The notes below the pieces were generated by a model. That model made no database searches. It was not told where the DNA came from and was given only the letters and a program-made list of their open reading frames with translations. From contig JBLNBX010000264.1 of the NCBI GenBank assembly GCA_050260275.1, forward strand, positions 1 to 14,459: a stretch of 14,459 nucleotides of DNA, written 5' to 3'. Shown one piece after another: positions 13,034-14,459 of this stretch. Source of the stretch: DATMXS01 sp050260275 (lineage in GTDB: Bacteria; Acidobacteriota; Terriglobia; Bryobacterales; Bryobacteraceae). Both the position numbers and the translations under genes were made by a program. Positions within the stretch are counted from its first letter, which is position 1, and the number at the start of each line of letters is the position of its first letter.

Positions 13034-13954
13034 TCACAAGTTCCGCATCATCGGGAGCAGCTCCCTGCTGATGCGCACCATCACGGGTCCGACCGTCACC
13101 ACGAACAGCGACGGCAATATGCAAAAGAAAATCGGGAACACCAGTTTCACGCCCAGCTTGGCGGCCTTCTCCTCGGCTATCTGGCGGGCCTGCACGCGCA
13201 TGTAGTCCGAGTGCGCGCGCAGGCTCTGCGCCACGCCGGTTCCGAAGCGGTCCGCCTGTATCAGGACGGCAACGAGCTTCTTGATATCGTCCACGCCGGT
13301 GCGATCAGCCAGGTTGCGGAGTGCCTCGGCGCGACGCTTGCCCGCCCTCAGCTCCAGGTTGACCAGCAAGAACTCCTGGCTGATTTCCGGATGCGCTCGG
13401 TCGAGTTCCTTGGAGACCTGCATGATGGCCTGGTCCAACCCCAGGCCGGACTCTACGCACACCACCAGCAGGTCTAGCGCGTTGGGCAACCCCTGGCGCA
13501 GGCGCTTCGAGCGCCTCCGCCCCGCCATCCGCACCAGCTCGTTCGGCGCGAGAAAACCTGCGGCCGCGGCAGTCGCCACGGTCATGAATTTCCGCTCGGG
13601 GGTCACGGGCGACCGCACCGACAGCACGATAGCCGCCAGCACGCCGGCCGCCGCCAAGACCGCCTTGGCCCCGTAGAACATCCCTACGGCGTTCGGGCCG
13701 CGGAAACCGGCGCGAATGAGCCGGCGCTGGATCAAGTTAGCCGACGCAGGAGATTGCGGCACCATCATGCCGAGCTTCGCCACGAGTTCGCGGAAGGCAA
13801 GGCTGGGGTGCGCCGTTTCCCTTGCCGGCCCAATCGACCCAGCGCCCGTCACGCGCTCGATCGCCGCCTTGGGCTTCGCCCAGTAGCGCGTCAGCACGAA
13901 CCCGGACACCGCCGCCACAACTGCGAACAGGACCGCCGCCGCGAGCATCTCCAT
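13034..13954 (-). CDS. tadC: Tad pilus/type II secretion F-family inner-membrane protein TadC
   Basis: The protein has 306 residues, normal for TadC. TM1 is at about 4-24, two helices at about 90-112 and 122-140, then the T2SSF domain (PNALDLLVVCVESGLGLDQAI..V, HPEISQEFLLVNLELRAGKRRAEALRNLADRTGVDDIKKLVAVLIQADRFGTGVAQSLR) and a last helix at about 270-295 (LVFPIFFCILPSLFVVTVGP). The LRxGxxxxxALxxLxxRTG...LVxxLxQxxxFGTxxxxxLR pattern is the TadC signature. TadB and TadC form the platform that the TadA ATPase drives to assemble Flp/Tad pili. The ATG is 3 nt after the tadB stop, with GAGGTG as ribosome site inside the end of tadB. Confidence 0.9.
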   Translation of the reverse strand: MEMLAAAVLFAVVAAVSGFVLTRYWAKPKAAIERVTGAGSIGPARETAHPSLAFRELVAKLGMMVPQSPASANLIQRRLIRAGFRGPNAVGMFYGAKAVLAAAGVLAAIVLSVRSPVTPERKFMTVATAAAAGFLAPNELVRMAGRRRSKRLRQGLPNALDLLVVCVESGLGLDQAIMQVSKELDRAHPEISQEFLLVNLELRAGKRRAEALRNLADRTGVDDIKKLVAVLIQADRFGTGVAQSLRAHSDYMRVQARQIAEEKAAKLGVKLVFPIFFCILPSLFVVTVGPVMVRISRELLPMMRNL

Positions 13955-13957
13955 TCG

Positions 13958-14459
13958 TCACACCTCGATCGAGACGATCTTGCGGATGATGCCGAAGCCG
14001 AGAAGCTGCAGCAGAATCGCTCCGGCGATGAGTTGCCGCCCCGTCTCCTCCTGCGAAAAGAAGCGCGCATAGTCCGGGTTCACGTAGCACATGATGAGCC
14101 CCACGGCGGCCGGGATTATCGAGAGCACGACGCCCGTCATCTTGCCGTGCGCGCTGATGGCGCGAATGCGCCCGCGCAGCTTGAACCGCTCGCGTATCAA
14201 AGAGGCGAGCTTGTCCAGCAGCTCCGCCAGATTGCCCCCGGTTCGCTTCTGAAGAACAACCGCGGAGACGAAGAAGTGGACATCCATCGAGGGCACCCGC
14301 TGGGCCATGTTGGCGAGCGCGACTTCGAGCGGCAAGCCCAGGTTCTGCTCTTCATACGCCCTGCGGAACTCGCCCGCGAGCGGCTCACGAAACTCGGAGT
14401 GGATCAGTGCCAGCGAGACCGAGAAAGCGTGGCCCGCCCGCATCGACCGCGACAAGAAT
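13958..14459 (-). CDS. tadB: Tad pilus inner-membrane protein TadB, C-terminal part (cut by window edge)
   Basis: The frame is open to the right edge, so only about 166 C-terminal residues are seen. The visible part begins in the T2SSF domain (LSRSMRAGHAFSVSLALI), then EQNLGLPLEVALANMAQRVPSMDVHFFVSAVVLQKRTGGNLAELLDKLASLIRERFKLRGRIRAISAHGKMTG, the typical TadB core. Two C-terminal helices follow, at about VVLSIIPAAVGLIM and LIAGAILLQLLGFGIIRKI. A TTG near the edge could be mistaken for a start, but the family extends well upstream. It is the tadC partner in the Tad platform and is nearly fused to it (3 nt gap). Confidence 0.88.
   Translation of the reverse strand, partial: FLSRSMRAGHAFSVSLALIHSEFREPLAGEFRRAYEEQNLGLPLEVALANMAQRVPSMDVHFFVSAVVLQKRTGGNLAELLDKLASLIRERFKLRGRIRAISAHGKMTGVVLSIIPAAVGLIMCYVNPDYARFFSQEETGRQLIAGAILLQLLGFGIIRKIVSIEV

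Noticed and set aside
12698..13205. Plus-strand frames through the convergent spacer into tadC
   Set aside because: They are Arg/Ala/Pro-rich, have no ribosome site and run opposite tadC and the microprotein.

Overview
The window is GC-rich (well above 60% by eye) and gene-dense. It uses GTG and TTG starts, and several secreted proteins have signal peptides ending in an Ala-Gln type site. Together with a hopanoid radical SAM gene, a Tad pilus locus, a secreted bicupin and a free-standing DsbD alpha domain, this suggests an Acidobacteriota chromosome, perhaps near Bryobacterales/Solibacter. That placement is inference from gene content; there is no rRNA here to test it. I see no tRNA, rRNA, CRISPR array, transposase or prophage gene.

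Region 1 (1-5227, minus strand) looks like one envelope-lipid transcription unit. In transcription order it holds a family 5 uracil-DNA glycosylase with a good promoter, a large membrane GT2 glycosyltransferase of the cellulose synthase/CslA type (1 nt gap), a secreted LolA-like protein, an HpnJ-type hopanoid radical SAM enzyme, and two small EamA/SMR-type membrane proteins. The last three are joined by GTGA stop/start overlaps. The second small transporter runs off the left edge. The two small transporters resemble an ArnE/ArnF-style heterodimeric flippase placed directly behind a hopanoid head-group enzyme.

Region 2 (5352-6931, plus) carries a secreted SurA/PpiC-type peptidyl-prolyl isomerase followed by an overlapping or abutting ORF with an HExxH zinc-protease signature. 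Region 3 (7123-8964, plus) is a tight three-gene set: a TlpA-like thioredoxin exported by a TTG-started precursor, a stand-alone DsbD alpha domain, and a family 9 (heptosyltransferase-like) glycosyltransferase. The spacer after it holds two tandem perfect hairpins, a decayed second copy of the GT9 tail, and a 42-residue single-helix membrane ORF.

Region 4 (9355-10878, plus) is a ComM/YifB Mg-chelatase-like ATPase. Region 5 (about 10879-12666, plus) starts with a perfect TATAAT box and a highly structured transcribed leader or small RNA (14-bp perfect stem, then a weak terminator-like hairpin). It continues with a small ABM-type ferredoxin-fold protein and a secreted bicupin.

Region 6 (12667-14459) is a convergent spacer with three strong GC hairpins, then minus-strand Tad/type II secretion F genes (tadB partial, tadC). 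They are followed by a 30-residue single-helix microprotein with an ideal ribosome binding site and an Arg-rich tail.

Most genes are ordinary for such a genome. The points most worth a second look are the hpnJ plus paired transporter operon, the structured RNA at 11072-11243, the Tad-linked microprotein, the split TlpA/DsbD-alpha arrangement, and the duplicated GT9 tail with its hairpins.
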